Shown in pieces: positions 33,075 to 44,215 of a DNA stretch of 64,000 bases. The DNA comes from Antedon mediterranea (lineage: Eukaryota > Echinodermata > Crinoidea > Comatulida > Antedonidae). Below the pieces are notes generated by a model. The model was not told the DNA's origin and did not search any database. It saw nothing but the letters and a program-made list of their open reading frames with translations. The translations under genes were made by a program, and so were the position numbers. Numbering within the stretch: the stretch's first letter is position 1; every line of letters starts with the position of its first letter. The stretch spans positions 25,646,412-25,710,411 of the forward strand of contig NC_092675.1 in the NCBI RefSeq assembly GCF_964355755.1, in the 5' to 3' direction.

Positions 33075-36000
33075 ATCATTAAATAAGATAATTTATTTCA
33101 GTTTTGTACTTTTTGCATATTTTCAAATGTATATCACTTGCTCGTTGTATTAACCTGTAGTTCTTTCTTTATTTAAGCGGATAGATTATCAGGAGTAGAG
33201 GTTCGTGTTGGCAATAGTCAAGTTTCGCCCTTTTTTAGTAATGCACAATGTAGATCGACTATTTCACGAATGAATGCACTTTTGCATTTTGTGTTTTTTT
33301 TTGCCTAACGCATGGTAATGTTACTGGTTATTAACAGTGAGTTGTTTGTTTTAAGCTGAGAGGTTAGCAGGAACAGAGGTTCGTGTTGGAAATAACAAGG
33401 CTCCACCGTTTTCGGGTAATGCACAATGTGCATTGACTATATCACGAATGGATGCAATCGCAAGAAACCCTATAGAGATGTCATGCAACCCACCTATTTC
33501 TGGGCGGTATGTCACTGTATATAAACAGATTAGAGGATATCTTACCTTATGTGAAGTAAAGGTTTACAAAGGTGTGTACATGGTAATAAAGCTTTCGCTA
33601 TTGTTGCTAAACATCATGTGTACACTTAGACAAATCACATGTTTTTCCACCAAGGTTTACAGAAATCTACGCTGATTCTAATTTCAAAATCACAATTTTT
33701 ACTGCGCATTTCCTAAATATGACCATATCAAAAAACGAAATTATCAAAATACTGTGTACATCAACAATAAATTAATCCTAAATCATTTTTTTTTAATAAA
33801 AGGGCTTTACTTCATTTTTTTTTCAAATCGAGATTGTTTGAGTATTTGATTTGACTAGTATAATTTATGGTATGACCAATATATAATGAATCAGCTTTAT
33901 ATTAGCGGGTACGATTCTCAGATGAAAAGTTTCTTTGATTAAATTTGTGTTTTTGCAAATATAAAACATGTGAAACTACGTGGAATATTTTATATTGATA
34001 TACTCCTAAAAACCAGAATACTACCTGTACATTGAAAAACAAAAACGCGTTTTGGTCAAAAGCGACATTTTGTAGATAAGCTCCTTTTCAACATCGGTCA
34101 GCATAGTTGGGCCTATTTTTATTTTCATTTATTATATTTCTTGTTATTGATCTTCATACAATAAAACCAATAGGTTCAAAAGAAGGAATGTAAACCTCTG
34201 TCATTATCTTTATAGACATTGGAAAACCTAAAGTTATGTGTCCAGATGATATAGTGGTAAATGTTGATAATAATCAGACTTTACATCAAGTTAATTGGAA
34301 TCCTCCTGACGTTTCTGATAATTTCCATACGGATCTTTCGGCAATCTGTTCACCGTCATCAGGTTCTTTATTTCCAGTCGGATTCACCAAAGTTACTTGT
34401 TTAGCTTCTGACGCAACTGGAAACCAAGGAAACTGTTCATTTGTTGTAAATATTGCAGGTCAGGTCAACTATTTATTATTTATAATAATGTATTGTCAAT
34501 ATAATCTGTATGTATTGGTATTTGTTTAACATATATATTTTTCTATATTTGCGATATTTTATATCGTATACATGTCAATTTAATCTATAGGTATGTGTAT
34601 TTGTTCAATATATATACTTCTATATATTTTTATATATTTGCAATATGTTATACCGTAAATACAAATTGTAAGTAGTAGTTGTACTAAGATGACATCGGGT
34701 ATGAAGCGTCTCACATACACACAGAGCCAACATTGCATCTTGGACTTGCACAGTGTATGGACTCTAACCTTACGGTTTCCATTAAATATACCATTTCATG
34801 CTATCATTCTAAATAACTAACTGTACTTTCAACCTATTGCATTCATCTTTTTTTCATTCCATCCATCTTATCTTGGTGAAAAGGGAGGATACTACATTTT
34901 CCTCCCCTGAGTTTATAGCCTCTCTACTCGAACACAAATAAGAACACAAATAAGATAGTTTAACAAGAAAATTTTAATCATGTATTTTACCGCCATTTTT
35001 CATTTCTACATTTAAATTAACATCGTATCTAAAATTTTAAATGAGAAAATGTATTGTTAATACTGAATTCTGGCATCTTATTATGTAAATATACCGGTAT
35101 TTTAACTACTCTAAACACTTACTTTTAATTGTCACAAATGTACTTATATGTATATAATATATTCATCAATGAGAATTTAAATAAACGTGAGAAGAACTCA
35201 CACAAGACAAAAAAAAAATAATGTATTGCGGAATTACAGAGGCCAACTAGCTAGGCATCCATATATGACGTTCGTTCTTATCGTGGTTTCTTTCAACATT
35301 TTCAATTCATTGAATACGCAATGTCATAAATCAAAACTAATTGATAGGCCTAATTTTTATGTGTGCTAAGACTTTCAGGAATGGAAATAAGAACAGATAG
35401 TCTTTAAACAGAAACTATTACATTTTAAATAGACACTATCCAGAAATTAAAAAAATATCGGACAACTTCCTTCTGAACAATATCCAGACACCTAACGCCT
35501 ATTAAAATAACCACCTAGCCTAAATTAAGCATTGAGCCAAGCTGTTTTTGTGGTAAGAGCAGCTAAGTTACTCAGTACGCCGGGGATCAATTTATTAATT
35601 ATAAGTCTTATTTGCACATCGTAATAATATATTATTATTGTATATTAGATAATAAACAACCAGACTTAATCTGTTCCAAACATAATAGTAAAAAAAAACA
35701 CATTGAAGAATAATAATGAAGAAAGAACTATGATCCAAACTGTAGTTGGGCATAAAGGTACAAGTTGTTTGTTTTTTCAGATGATAGAGAACCTGACCTC
35801 ATTTGTCCTGAGCATATCACGGTGGGCAACAATACTGACCAGTACGAAGATCCAGTAACCTGGAGTGACCCGACAGTGACTGACAATTTGCATAAAGACA
35901 TATCAGCAACATGTACACCTGAATTGGGATCAATCTTTGACGTTGGGTCAACTATTGTCACGTGTTCTGCAACGGATGATATTGGAAATGTTGGAAGTTG

Positions 36001-37975
36001 TTCATTCGTTGTCCATGTCATAGGTCAAACATTTATTTCTTGTAAGCATAATATTTATCAATACTTTAAAGAGCTTAATTTTTTAAATTAATACTGTTAT
36101 ATCTCTTTTCGCTATTCACCGTGTCCGATAACGGGCTTAGGATCAAAATACGTATTATATGTGTATTTGTATGTTCTTCAGATAATAAGGAACCAGATCT
36201 AGTGTGTCCTGAACCTATCATAGTTAACAACAGCACCGACCAGTACGAATATCCAGTCACCTGGAAGAACCCCATAGTAACAGACAATTTGCTTAACGAT
36301 ATATCAGCAACTTGCACACCTGCATCGGGATCCATCTTTGACGTTGGTTCAACTATTGTCACGTGTTCTGCGACAGATGGTACTGGAAATGTAGGAAGTT
36401 GTTCATTCGTTGTCCATGTCATGGATCAGACATATCTTTCTGGTAAGCACTGACTGGCATAACTTTTAACAGTACGTTAAACACTTATGTTGATGACTGA
36501 TATTAATTGTAAGCAATAGCAAGAGAAAAGTAGACATTCATAACAATTCAATTCTACTGATTACTAGGCCTATCATCATTTTTATTGCATCATGGTTTTC
36601 CTTATTATTGGCATTATGAAATACATTTAGTTAGATAAACCTTTTTTAAAATTAAATTAAATTCACATATACAAATTATTATATCCAACCCTTAATACTC
36701 AATATTTAAGTTGATTTTAAAACGTAGGTTACTTAATCAAACTGTGCAGAATATTTTAATGACTTAAAAGATTGAATATTCTTTTAAAAGCTGCGTGGCA
36801 GGGCAGTTGATTTATCATCAGCCTACCTGTACATGCGCAATATTCTCAACATGAAATGGAAGGAGATTATGCACAGCACAAACATACGAAATTAACAAAT
36901 CAATGGAAGGGTACTACACTTATTGAACAGTATATGACATATTTTAAAATGTTGTTATAGGTTATTCTGATGAGGGCCATGAATTTATTAGCGCTAGTGG
37001 TCAAGTAGCAATTCTCGTAGTCCTATGTATACTCGTTGCTAATTTGGTATTAGCTTTAATTGTGGTTGTCAGGTACAGTACTATTCTGTTATTTTCATTA
37101 TTTTCAATTTTGATTAAAGCTTTTGAATTGTTGAAAGTTCAGAGAGGATGTATCTGGTGGGTGAAAATCTATGATAATATCATAATGGCTCTGTAGTCTA
37201 GTGGTATGATACTCGCCCTGTAAGCGAGAGGTTGCAGGTTCGAATCCCGCCAGAGACATTTTTTCATACAACTAAAAAATAAAGAACTTTCGCCAATGCT
37301 CGACAAGATTATGAGATCATGTTCCGAATAATGAGCACTGTTTCTATAATTTACAGTATGATTTTTATATAACTTTCACAGTGATACGCAACACATTGAT
37401 TTATATATATATTTGTAAATATACCGTATGTATGTATGTTTATAATAATACAAAAAGGCGGATCATTTGGCTGATCTATTCTCTTTATTTTTTAAGGTTT
37501 AAAAAGGCGTCTACGAATCATTTGTAAAAAGTATAAAATGAAAAATCCTATACTCTCTCTCCCTTTCAGAACAATGGAATATTGAACAATGTTATTAGAT
37601 TGCATGCTATTATTCCTAAAACAATATAATTGCTATTAATAATTACTTACAGCAAGTATAATTCAATAAATTGTTATTTATTTTCATATGACTGTTTTAA
37701 CTAACTAATTAAATGATTTTAAACAAATTAGGCTAGTTTATTGAAATTTGTTTTGTTCGTTTTATGTGGGTTTTTATGCAAATTCTTCAATATTTAACAT
37801 TGTATAAATCTAACAAATAAATAAGAATTAAACAACAATTTGTTTTTAATACACATTTAAAACTGATGTGTTATTTAGGTACTATAAATGGAAATGGAAA
37901 TATAAGCAGGACACATTTACAGTCAGGAAGAAGAAAGAAGATGATGCAATATACTGTTCTGTATTGCAACCATAA
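29979..37975 (+). CDS. Gene 3: F-type lectin / 3xHYR receptor with tyrosine tail
   Basis: Exons: 29979-30075, 30687-30803, 31110-31199, 33356-33571, 34216-34458, 35781-36041, 36182-36442, 36961-37072, 37879-37975; 497 aa. Signal peptide 1-22. The F-type lectin (to about 173) has the full fucose motif: His of CTHT, 26 residues, then RDDCCAER. HYR-A 174-254, HYR-B 255-341, HYR-C 342-428. Membrane segment about 442-464 (VAILVVLCILVANLVLALIV). The tail is basic (RYYKWKWKYK), then RKKKEDDAIYCSVLQP; Tyr491 with Val at +3 resembles an ITIM, but Ala at -2 is not canonical. Exon 3 may instead start at 31116 (tandem acceptors 6 nt apart). The HYR-A donor is GTCAGG. Intron 3 holds a Penelope-like element and a truncated exon 4 copy. 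A membrane lectin receptor able to bind an SH2 protein is inferred. Confidence 0.87.
31475..31499. repeat. TA microsatellite at left side of Penelope-like element
   Basis: (TA)n tract. A second tract lies at 33043-33070, beyond the 5' end of the element. Gene 4 has a (TA)n tract at the matching place without the insertion, so the element landed in it. Confidence 0.8.
31502..33042 (-). mobile_element. Penelope-like retroelement in gene 3 intron 3
   Basis: A minus-strand frame (33008-31839, 389 aa) joins the end of a reverse transcriptase to a GIY-YIG endonuclease. The RT part has GTKMGPNFACLFMGYFE and the catalytic RYIDD. The endonuclease part has CTKCNMLYIGETKRRLGDRF followed by EHL, preceded by a CNRNRCSTCNYV Cys cluster. 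RT plus GIY-YIG in this order is diagnostic of Penelope-like elements. The 5' end is cut at the TA repeat, losing the first RT blocks. Gene 4 lacks it. The frame is intact, suggesting recent arrival. Confidence 0.93.
31573..31617 (-). ncRNA. Hammerhead ribozyme-like motif of the Penelope-like element
   Basis: The minus strand reads TTTTCAC, CTGATGA, T, GGGC-TAT-GCCC, GAAA, CATGTC, GTTAAAA. This gives stem I TTTTCAC/GTTAAAA (one mismatch), core CUGAUGA, stem II GGGC/GCCC, GAA, and a two-base-pair stem III (AC/GU) before the expected cleavage after C. Minimal hammerheads with very short stem III are known in Penelope-like elements. One extra U sits between the core and stem II. Activity is not shown. 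Confidence 0.7.
33178..33280 (+). pseudogene. Truncated lectin exon 4A in gene 3
   Basis: A proper acceptor followed by about 100 bases of lectin exon 4 (ADRLSGVEVRVGNSQVSPFF), then an abrupt change at about 33277 to the intron sequence that precedes exon 4 in genes 2 and 5. There is no donor and the frame meets a stop, so it should be skipped in favour of the full exon at 33356. The first half of exon 4 of gene 4 matches this piece. Confidence 0.85.
35648..35705 (+). pseudogene. HYR exon 5' relic in gene 3 intron 5
   Basis: An acceptor-like TATATTAG is followed by DNKQPDLICSKH, the start of an HYR-B exon, then sequence lost in A-rich runs. It shows that a further HYR exon once stood between HYR-A and HYR-B. 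Copied in gene 4 at 49359-49415. Confidence 0.7.
37187..37257 (+). tRNA. tRNA-like gene, anticodon TGT (Thr), in gene 3 tail intron
   Basis: 71-nt cloverleaf: acceptor GGCTCTG/CAGAGAC (one mismatch), D arm GTC/GAT with A-box TCTAGTGGTATG, anticodon stem CTCGC/GCGAG, loop CCTGTAA, T arm GCAGG-TTCGAAT-CCCGC (one mismatch), then a TTTTTT terminator. The anticodon would be TGT, but base 33 is C instead of T. The A and B boxes look usable for RNA polymerase III. Because of three deviations it may be a pseudogene or tRNA-derived repeat. Confidence 0.6.
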
Positions 37976-39172
37976 CCTACTCATTTACTAAGAAAAAAAA
38001 CCCCCATGAGATGGTTAGAAATTACTGTTCACATTTAATTGCTGGGTTTTGATTCTTTTTAAATTTAAACCTAATTCACTAACTGAAAATTTATAATAAG
38101 TATTATAGTTTCAGATTGGCATATTTAGCAATTTTCATTAAAATTGATTTCAGAATTAAAGTTTTTCCTAATTAATATAATTATCCGGTAACATTATAAC
38201 GGTTGAATTAGTGAATCTATGTATTATTTGCTATTGTCTTGCTATGCTATTATTATTGCTTTATTTTAAAATCAAACAACTGATAAATCTGGAATGGCAC
38301 ATGCCATACATCTTTATTTATATAACAATTAGGTCTAATTTGTAAAATGTCATTACCAACATAATGTTATTAACTAAATGAATCTAGAATCATTGGACAA
38401 TGTTACTGTGCTTGTGTTGATATTGTATCTAATACTCCCAACAACAACAACACATGTTTTTTTATGCGTTTCCAGTGAGTATATAGTCAACTTAACATGT
38501 AAATACTGCTAAACTAATAAATAGTGTAATTTATTATACTGTTAAATACATTGTGAATACACAAACATAATCAAAGAATGGATGTCAACGACTTCCGATG
38601 ATGATTCTATTTAACATCAAAGTTGGAAAAATACTAATATTAAAAACCACTTCCTGTAAATCCGAAGACGGATTTGCAGCAAATTATTGTTATTATATTA
38701 ATATCTTTCAGATACATTGTGTAGTTTATATTCAAATAGCAGAAGCAAGATAGAAATAAAGTGTTTATAAGCAACTTAGACCTCTGTTCTGTACTCTTAC
38801 TTGTGGTACCTGTATTCTTAATAAGCTATCCGTCCTGGTTAGGCCCTATATATGTATTTGGTAATAAGATTCAAGAAGATTCAAGATTTAAGGAATTGTA
38901 TTGCTCCGTTTAAAATGGAAATTCATTTTGCTTGGGTGGCATAATTAAGAAAATAATAGACAATCAAACTACAAGAAAAATACATCAAATTGCATAAACA
39001 CTTAGGCCAATGTTAACATACTATTAAAACTATTAAAAATCATTAAATTTTAATATAAATCTTACAGTATAAAGTTATCGTCGAACACATATGAATGCTA
39101 TTTACAACAAATGACTTCCTAGTTCTATTTAGATTAGCTGTTGGTGGTCGTAGTCTAATCTATTAAACTTGT
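37976..39172 (+). other. 3' region of gene 3, AATAAA at 38755
   Basis: Non-coding copy of the region after gene 2. The likely poly(A) signal is AATAAA at 38755-38760, about 780 bases past the stop, in the same context as 27437. An earlier AATAAA is near 38516. No gene seen. Confidence 0.6.
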
Positions 39173-39742
39173 CATTAGGAAAACGAGCCCTATTTAACGT
39201 GAGCTTTTAGTACCCCGGCTAACCCGGGGTACTATAATTGCCTGTAATTGTTTTGACCCTGATCAGTCTTGTTGATGGGTAATTAACAGAACAGTGGCCA
39301 TCAATCATGCAGGAAAGTATCTGGGTACTAAAAGAAGCCAAGCCCACTTTGTTTGCCAACAGCCAATCACCGACAGCATCAGGTTTCAGTTACAGCATGT
39401 TTTTTAATGATTAGGTAATAGTTTGATTTCATGAAATAAATGAATATTTATAAAATAGCCTTTTCACGCCTTATAATTATTTAAGTAAGCCTTTATTTCC
39501 ATGTTTCCTTTTCGATTTTGTACATTTTAACAACATTGTATGGGGAGCTACAAAGTTCAACCTTAGATTGAGTAGTCAAGCGATCAACCAATTACAATTA
39601 AATAATTTTAATTTTATTAATTTACCAATGAAATACATAGCCTACTACAAATGGATTCTGAAATAAACTGGGATGGTGCGATGGGATTTGGTAGGGATGT
39701 CAAGAGGTACACCATCACATCAGACTCGGGCTGAGGTATAGG

Positions 39743-39772
39743 CAGGGAGTTGTTATTAATAACAACTCCCTG
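39743..39772. repeat. Perfect 30-bp palindrome
   Basis: CAGGGAGTTGTTATT is followed at once by its reverse complement. It would form a hairpin without a loop. It lies inside the 4.1 kb TIR element. Confidence 0.9.
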
Positions 39773-40544
39773 GTATAGGTAGGCCTACAATTTTTGAGAA
39801 TATGAGCGGGAAATTCAAATAAAATAATGTAGCCGTAGGGGGTGGTACCCATACGCTTCCCAAAAAGTGTTTGCGCTATATTAGTATATAGGACCAGATA
39901 TATGAATTAATTAATAATACTAAAAAATCTAAAAAATAAATCTTTTTATTTAAAAAAATGTAATTGAATGAATGTTAATAAACATAAACGAAACCTATAT
40001 AAATAACAATCTTTTTTATTGTGTAACAAGTTGATGTTATACGATATTATAATAGAGGGATTATGCCTCATTTTAGTTGTTTATGTTATTCTAAGAAAAC
40101 TGCACATAGGCCTACATACATTATGTTCACTTTAGCACTCTAGTATTTTAAAACATTGATGACTAGCAATTATACACGCCCGGGCGGGTTTCCTATGTAG
40201 TTTTAAAACTTCACAGTACATTCCCGATCATTTGATAACTCATTATGCAGATGCCCTAAAATGCACCCACCTCCCCAACACACACCCGCACTCGGGGATT
40301 TTTTAACTTATAATGTTAAACTTCCTGGTACAAATTCTATTGCAAACCCCGGCTCTATGACGGTTTTCAAATGCAGTTAAAACATACCCCAGTTCACATT
40401 ACTCATGTGGTCATTGATACTAACCCCAGCAAATCACTAAGCCTCCAACCCCTCTAACCTCTGCACACTGTGATTTTTTTAAATATAGTTTAAAACCTTC
40501 CCAGTACAATTGTGGTCATACAATCACGAAATATTGTGCTACCT

Positions 40545-41285
40545 ACATTTGAGAAAGTGTGCAATCCATTAAAAAATTGTGCTCCTCTTTGAGAAATTGT
40601 GCTACCTTTTTGAGAAATAATTGTGCTAACCATTCGGGAAATTGTGCTACCTCTTTGAGAAATTGTTCTACCCATTCGGGAAATTGTGCTACCTCTTTGA
40701 GAAATTGTGCTAACCATTCGTGAAATTGTGCTACCTCTTTGAGAAATTGTGCTAACCATTCGAGAAATTGTGCTACCTCTTTGAGAAATTGTGCTAACCA
40801 TTCCGGAAATTGTGCTACCTCTTTGAGAAATTATGCAATCCATTCGGGAGATTTTGTGCTACCTCTTTGAGAAATTGTGCTAACCATTCGGGAAATTGTG
40901 CTACCTCTTTGAGAAATTGTGCTAACCATTGGGAAATTGTGCTACCTCTTTGAGAAATTGTGCTAACCATTCGGGAAATTGTGCTACCTCTTTGAGAAAT
41001 TGTGCTAACCATTCGGGAAATTGTGCTACCTCTTTGAGAAATTGTGCTAACCATTTGGGAAATTGTGCTACCTCTTTGAGACATTGTGCTAACCATTCGG
41101 GAAATTGTGCTACCTCTTTGAGAAATTGTGCTAACCATTTGGGAAATTGTGCTCCCTCTTTGAGAAATTGTGCTAACCATTCGGGAAATTGTGCTACCTC
41201 TTTGAGAAATTGTGCAATCCATTCCGAAAGTTGTGCTACTTCTTTGAGAAATTGTACGTACGGTATACCTATTTGAGAAATTGTG
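40545..41285. repeat. 42-bp minisatellite (two 21-bp half-units)
   Basis: About 17 copies of a 42-bp unit built of GAAATTGTGCTAACCATTCG and GAAATTGTGCTACCTCTTTG half-units, each 21 bp. Since 42 is a multiple of three, several frames on both strands stay open for over 100 codons (for example translations repeating STISRMV, FLKEVAQFPEW or NCATSLRNCANHSG). These are repeat translations, not genes. Copies at the edges are diverged. Confidence 0.92.
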
Positions 41286-41446
41286 CTATCTTTTTCACGT
41301 TTTTTCATCCCCTTCATAATCCATATTCCTATATCTTACCATGCACCAACTCATTCCAAATGTTAAAGGATACAAGATAATACTGTGACGGGATTTAATA
41401 TTATGTGCCAACAATACTTTATCGCATTATGCAGGTTCACATTTTT

Positions 41447-42156
41447 AGTCGCGTGGACGCGACTCTATAGTTCACTATGTCGGTCGGTCGGTCTGTCTGT
41501 CTGTCGGTCCGGTATCACTATGCATGTTATCGCTTTCTGACCTTATCTTGATATCAGTTTAATCTAGCTAAGTCAATTTTTCACAGTATATTCCTTATGG
41601 CCAGGAATCGATGTGGTTATGTTTTCACGGTGCGCAATAAAAAATTACGCGGTCTACGCACGATTTAACGAAATCACGTTTGTAATCATATCTTCACAAC
41701 CATGAATCACAATTAAATAAAATTTGGTACTCATAAATTTCAGGGCATAAATCATTATATGGCAATACAATTACGTGCGTAGCGCATGTAACGCATGCGT
41801 ACGCGCGCTTAAAATTTTCAAAATTTATTTTCGATGAAATAAGAGTACGTTTCAGGCAATTTTAAGGGTTTACAAAATTGCCATGAGTGCGCAGATTTTT
41901 GCGCGCGCACTGTGCATTAAATGTTATTGCGCACTCTTTTTGGCCGATTTCTGTTTTCTTGACTTACTTTTCAACTAGAAATTACGTTATATGAGCACGT
42001 CAAAAGTGACAGGCTACGCACGTGTAAATTAAAAAAATATAAATGTTTTTAAACATTTCAACATTTTTACACATGTTCAGTAGTTCACTATGTCGGTCGG
42101 TCTGTCGGTCTGTCTGTCGGTCGGTCCGGTATCACTATGCATTGTAGCACGCGACT
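41447..42156. mobile_element. 0.7 kb element with GTCGGTCGGTC ends
   Basis: TTAGTCGCGTG at the left and, reverse-complemented, TTAAGTCGCGTG at the right form short TIRs. Just inside both ends lies the direct repeat CACTATGTCGGTCGGTC ... GGTCCGGTATCACTATGCA (about 41472-41525 and 42088-42140). No transposase. It is nested in the 4.1 kb TIR element. Confidence 0.65.
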
Positions 42157-42725
42157 TAATGGCTGTTGGCCTTGTTTTTTAACGGACAGGAATTTTTTAA
42201 GAATATATACTCTATAAAATTTAATTCAAATTAGGCCCATAATATATGTTTACATGGCAATTGTTAATTTTCAAATTTCAAACATGCACATACAGATTTT
42301 ATTCAGTGTATTAATTACAGTATCTGATTTTTTAGTTAATCGTTAAAATAATGATATCCTGGCCTATAACAAAAATGTTCCATCTGTAACATTAACAACC
42401 ATTTTTTAATATTTACTTAGACCTAATCTATTGATTACAATTCAGGAGTTACAAATTAAGAGTTAACATTTTTGGTATCATTACTTCACACAACTTAGAC
42501 AAACAAATGTCACATTAATGTGAAAAAAAAACTGAACTATTATGTATTGAGAAAAACATAAATATATATTTCCTCCATAAATGTGCATACAATTGGGGTA
42601 TACTCAAGAAAAGGGGTTTATAATTGAGACATAAAGTAACTATTATATAAAATATGATTATAAAATACAGTATTTAATTGTTTGCTTATAATTTGAAATA
42701 GTATTACTGTACTATTTATTATACT

Positions 42726-42782
42726 CCCTCTAATGTTAAATATATAGGCCTATTATAGGCCTATATATTTAACATTAGAGGG
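42726..42782. repeat. 57-bp perfect palindrome
   Basis: Two 28-bp arms around a single T: CCCTCTAATGTTAAATATAT then AGGCCTAT, with the exact reverse complement after it. It would extrude as a cruciform or fold as a hairpin. It lies inside the 4.1 kb TIR element. Confidence 0.9.
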
Positions 42783-43251
42783 GTGGCAAATCCATAGAGA
42801 TCATTTTGAGATCTCAGCTGAAGAACATGAAATAGTTTATAAATATAGTTTTAATTTCAAAACAAAAGTTTTTGCTTTTCCAGCGATTTTAGTCTGGGTG
42901 CACAAAACACAAATTTTTAATTTAAACTCATCTCTACAGTTCATTCTTGGCTCCCTGCTGTTAGATTAGAACTGACCTTGCTAACCACAAGGCCACTTGC
43001 ATTCTTTAATTTTGTGTGCAAAAAATTTACCCATGGTATAATGGTGGTTTCTAAATACAATGAGTGACCAATTCCAAAATAGGCTGTGCATTGCAGCCAA
43101 TCAGAAGCAAGGAAGGCTGAGCCTGGAAGATGAACAAGGTGTTACGTGATTTATTAATTGCCTAAGACATTAATGACTGGCTTTAGGCAAAAATAAACAA
43201 GTAAGATGCCAGAGGCAAAAGCTCACGCTAAATAGGGCTCGTTCTCCTAAT

Positions 43252-43620
43252 GTAACAGTTGGATGGGGTCTTTCTTAAGATACACTTCTCGTAAATTAGT
43301 GATTATATTAGTTAGATCTGCTTTAATGATACGTTGCGCAATTTTACGTGGTCTCTCTATATTTTTCTTATCTTTTTCATTATAATATGATACACCTCCA
43401 CGAGGACGTACTGCCAACAGAGATGCGGAGGTATCAATAGACGATGTGGCATAACAGTAAAAATAATTATGCAACGTTTTCAGGAAGTTAAGCTCATCAT
43501 TAAAAAGCCATGTTTCTTGCAAACAAATAGCATCAAGTCAAGAATCTCCTTCTGTCTAGACTTTAAGTTCTTACAGTTATACGAAACTACTCGGGCATCA
43601 CAAGTTTGGTGTACAGCCAT
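43252..43620 (-). mobile_element. LINE endonuclease relic, second copy
   Basis: Copy of 27845-28221 with a few substitutions, carried along by the block duplication. It has the same frameshift, so the damage is older than the duplication. Confidence 0.8.
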
Positions 43621-44215
43621 GACTAGTCAGTATAGTTAAATCAGGAGTATATTTATTATCTTTCAAACCTATTCTAGGCTCATAATATTTACGAATGATG
43701 GCATTAGCATGCTAGATCGACGAATCAAGTATATTATCTCTCTATATTTAGCATCGCAGCTCAAAATGAAAGAAACATATTCGACACTTTAACAGCCAAA
43801 GCACTCACTTGCAGTGACTGCTCAACGGACCTATTTCCAAGGTATAAACAGAAAGGACCTGTTTTATTAGTTCCACGTTGCGACATTCTGCGGTTGTAGC
43901 GTGGTATAATTATAATGTCCAAACAACAGAGTCCAACTAGATAAAAGGCATCCATATTATATGTGACGTTCGTTCTTATCGTCGTTTCTTTCAACATAAA
44001 ATCCATTGAATACGCAATGTCATTAATAAAAAACTTTTGCAAGGCCTAATGTTTATGTGTGCTAAGATTTTCAGGAACGGAAATGATATAAAGAACAAAT
44101 AGTCTTTAAAAAGAAACTATTTCTTGATACACATTTTTATTAAATATCGGACAACTTTCTTCTGAACAATCTTCAGACATTTAACGCCTATTAAAATAAC
44201 CACCTAGCCAAAATT

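Larger units (their letters stand above)
39173..43252. mobile_element. 4.1 kb TIR element between genes 3 and 4
   Basis: The ends CATTAGGAAAACGAGCCCTA and, reverse-complemented, CATTAGGAGAACGAGCCCTA match for about 36 bp. The copied spacer after gene 2 keeps the empty site (AACTTGTAACAG at about 27848), so the borders are certain to within 3 bases; the target duplication is at most 3 bp. There is no transposase. It carries two palindromes, a minisatellite and another small element. It may be a large non-autonomous or composite element. Confidence 0.87.

Noticed and set aside
40545-41285. CRISPR-like regular repeat
   Set aside because: No unique spacers; contiguous minisatellite in a eukaryotic genome.
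40490-41317. Several 115-135 codon frames on both strands
   Set aside because: Translations of the 42-bp minisatellite. Periodicity, not coding, keeps them open.
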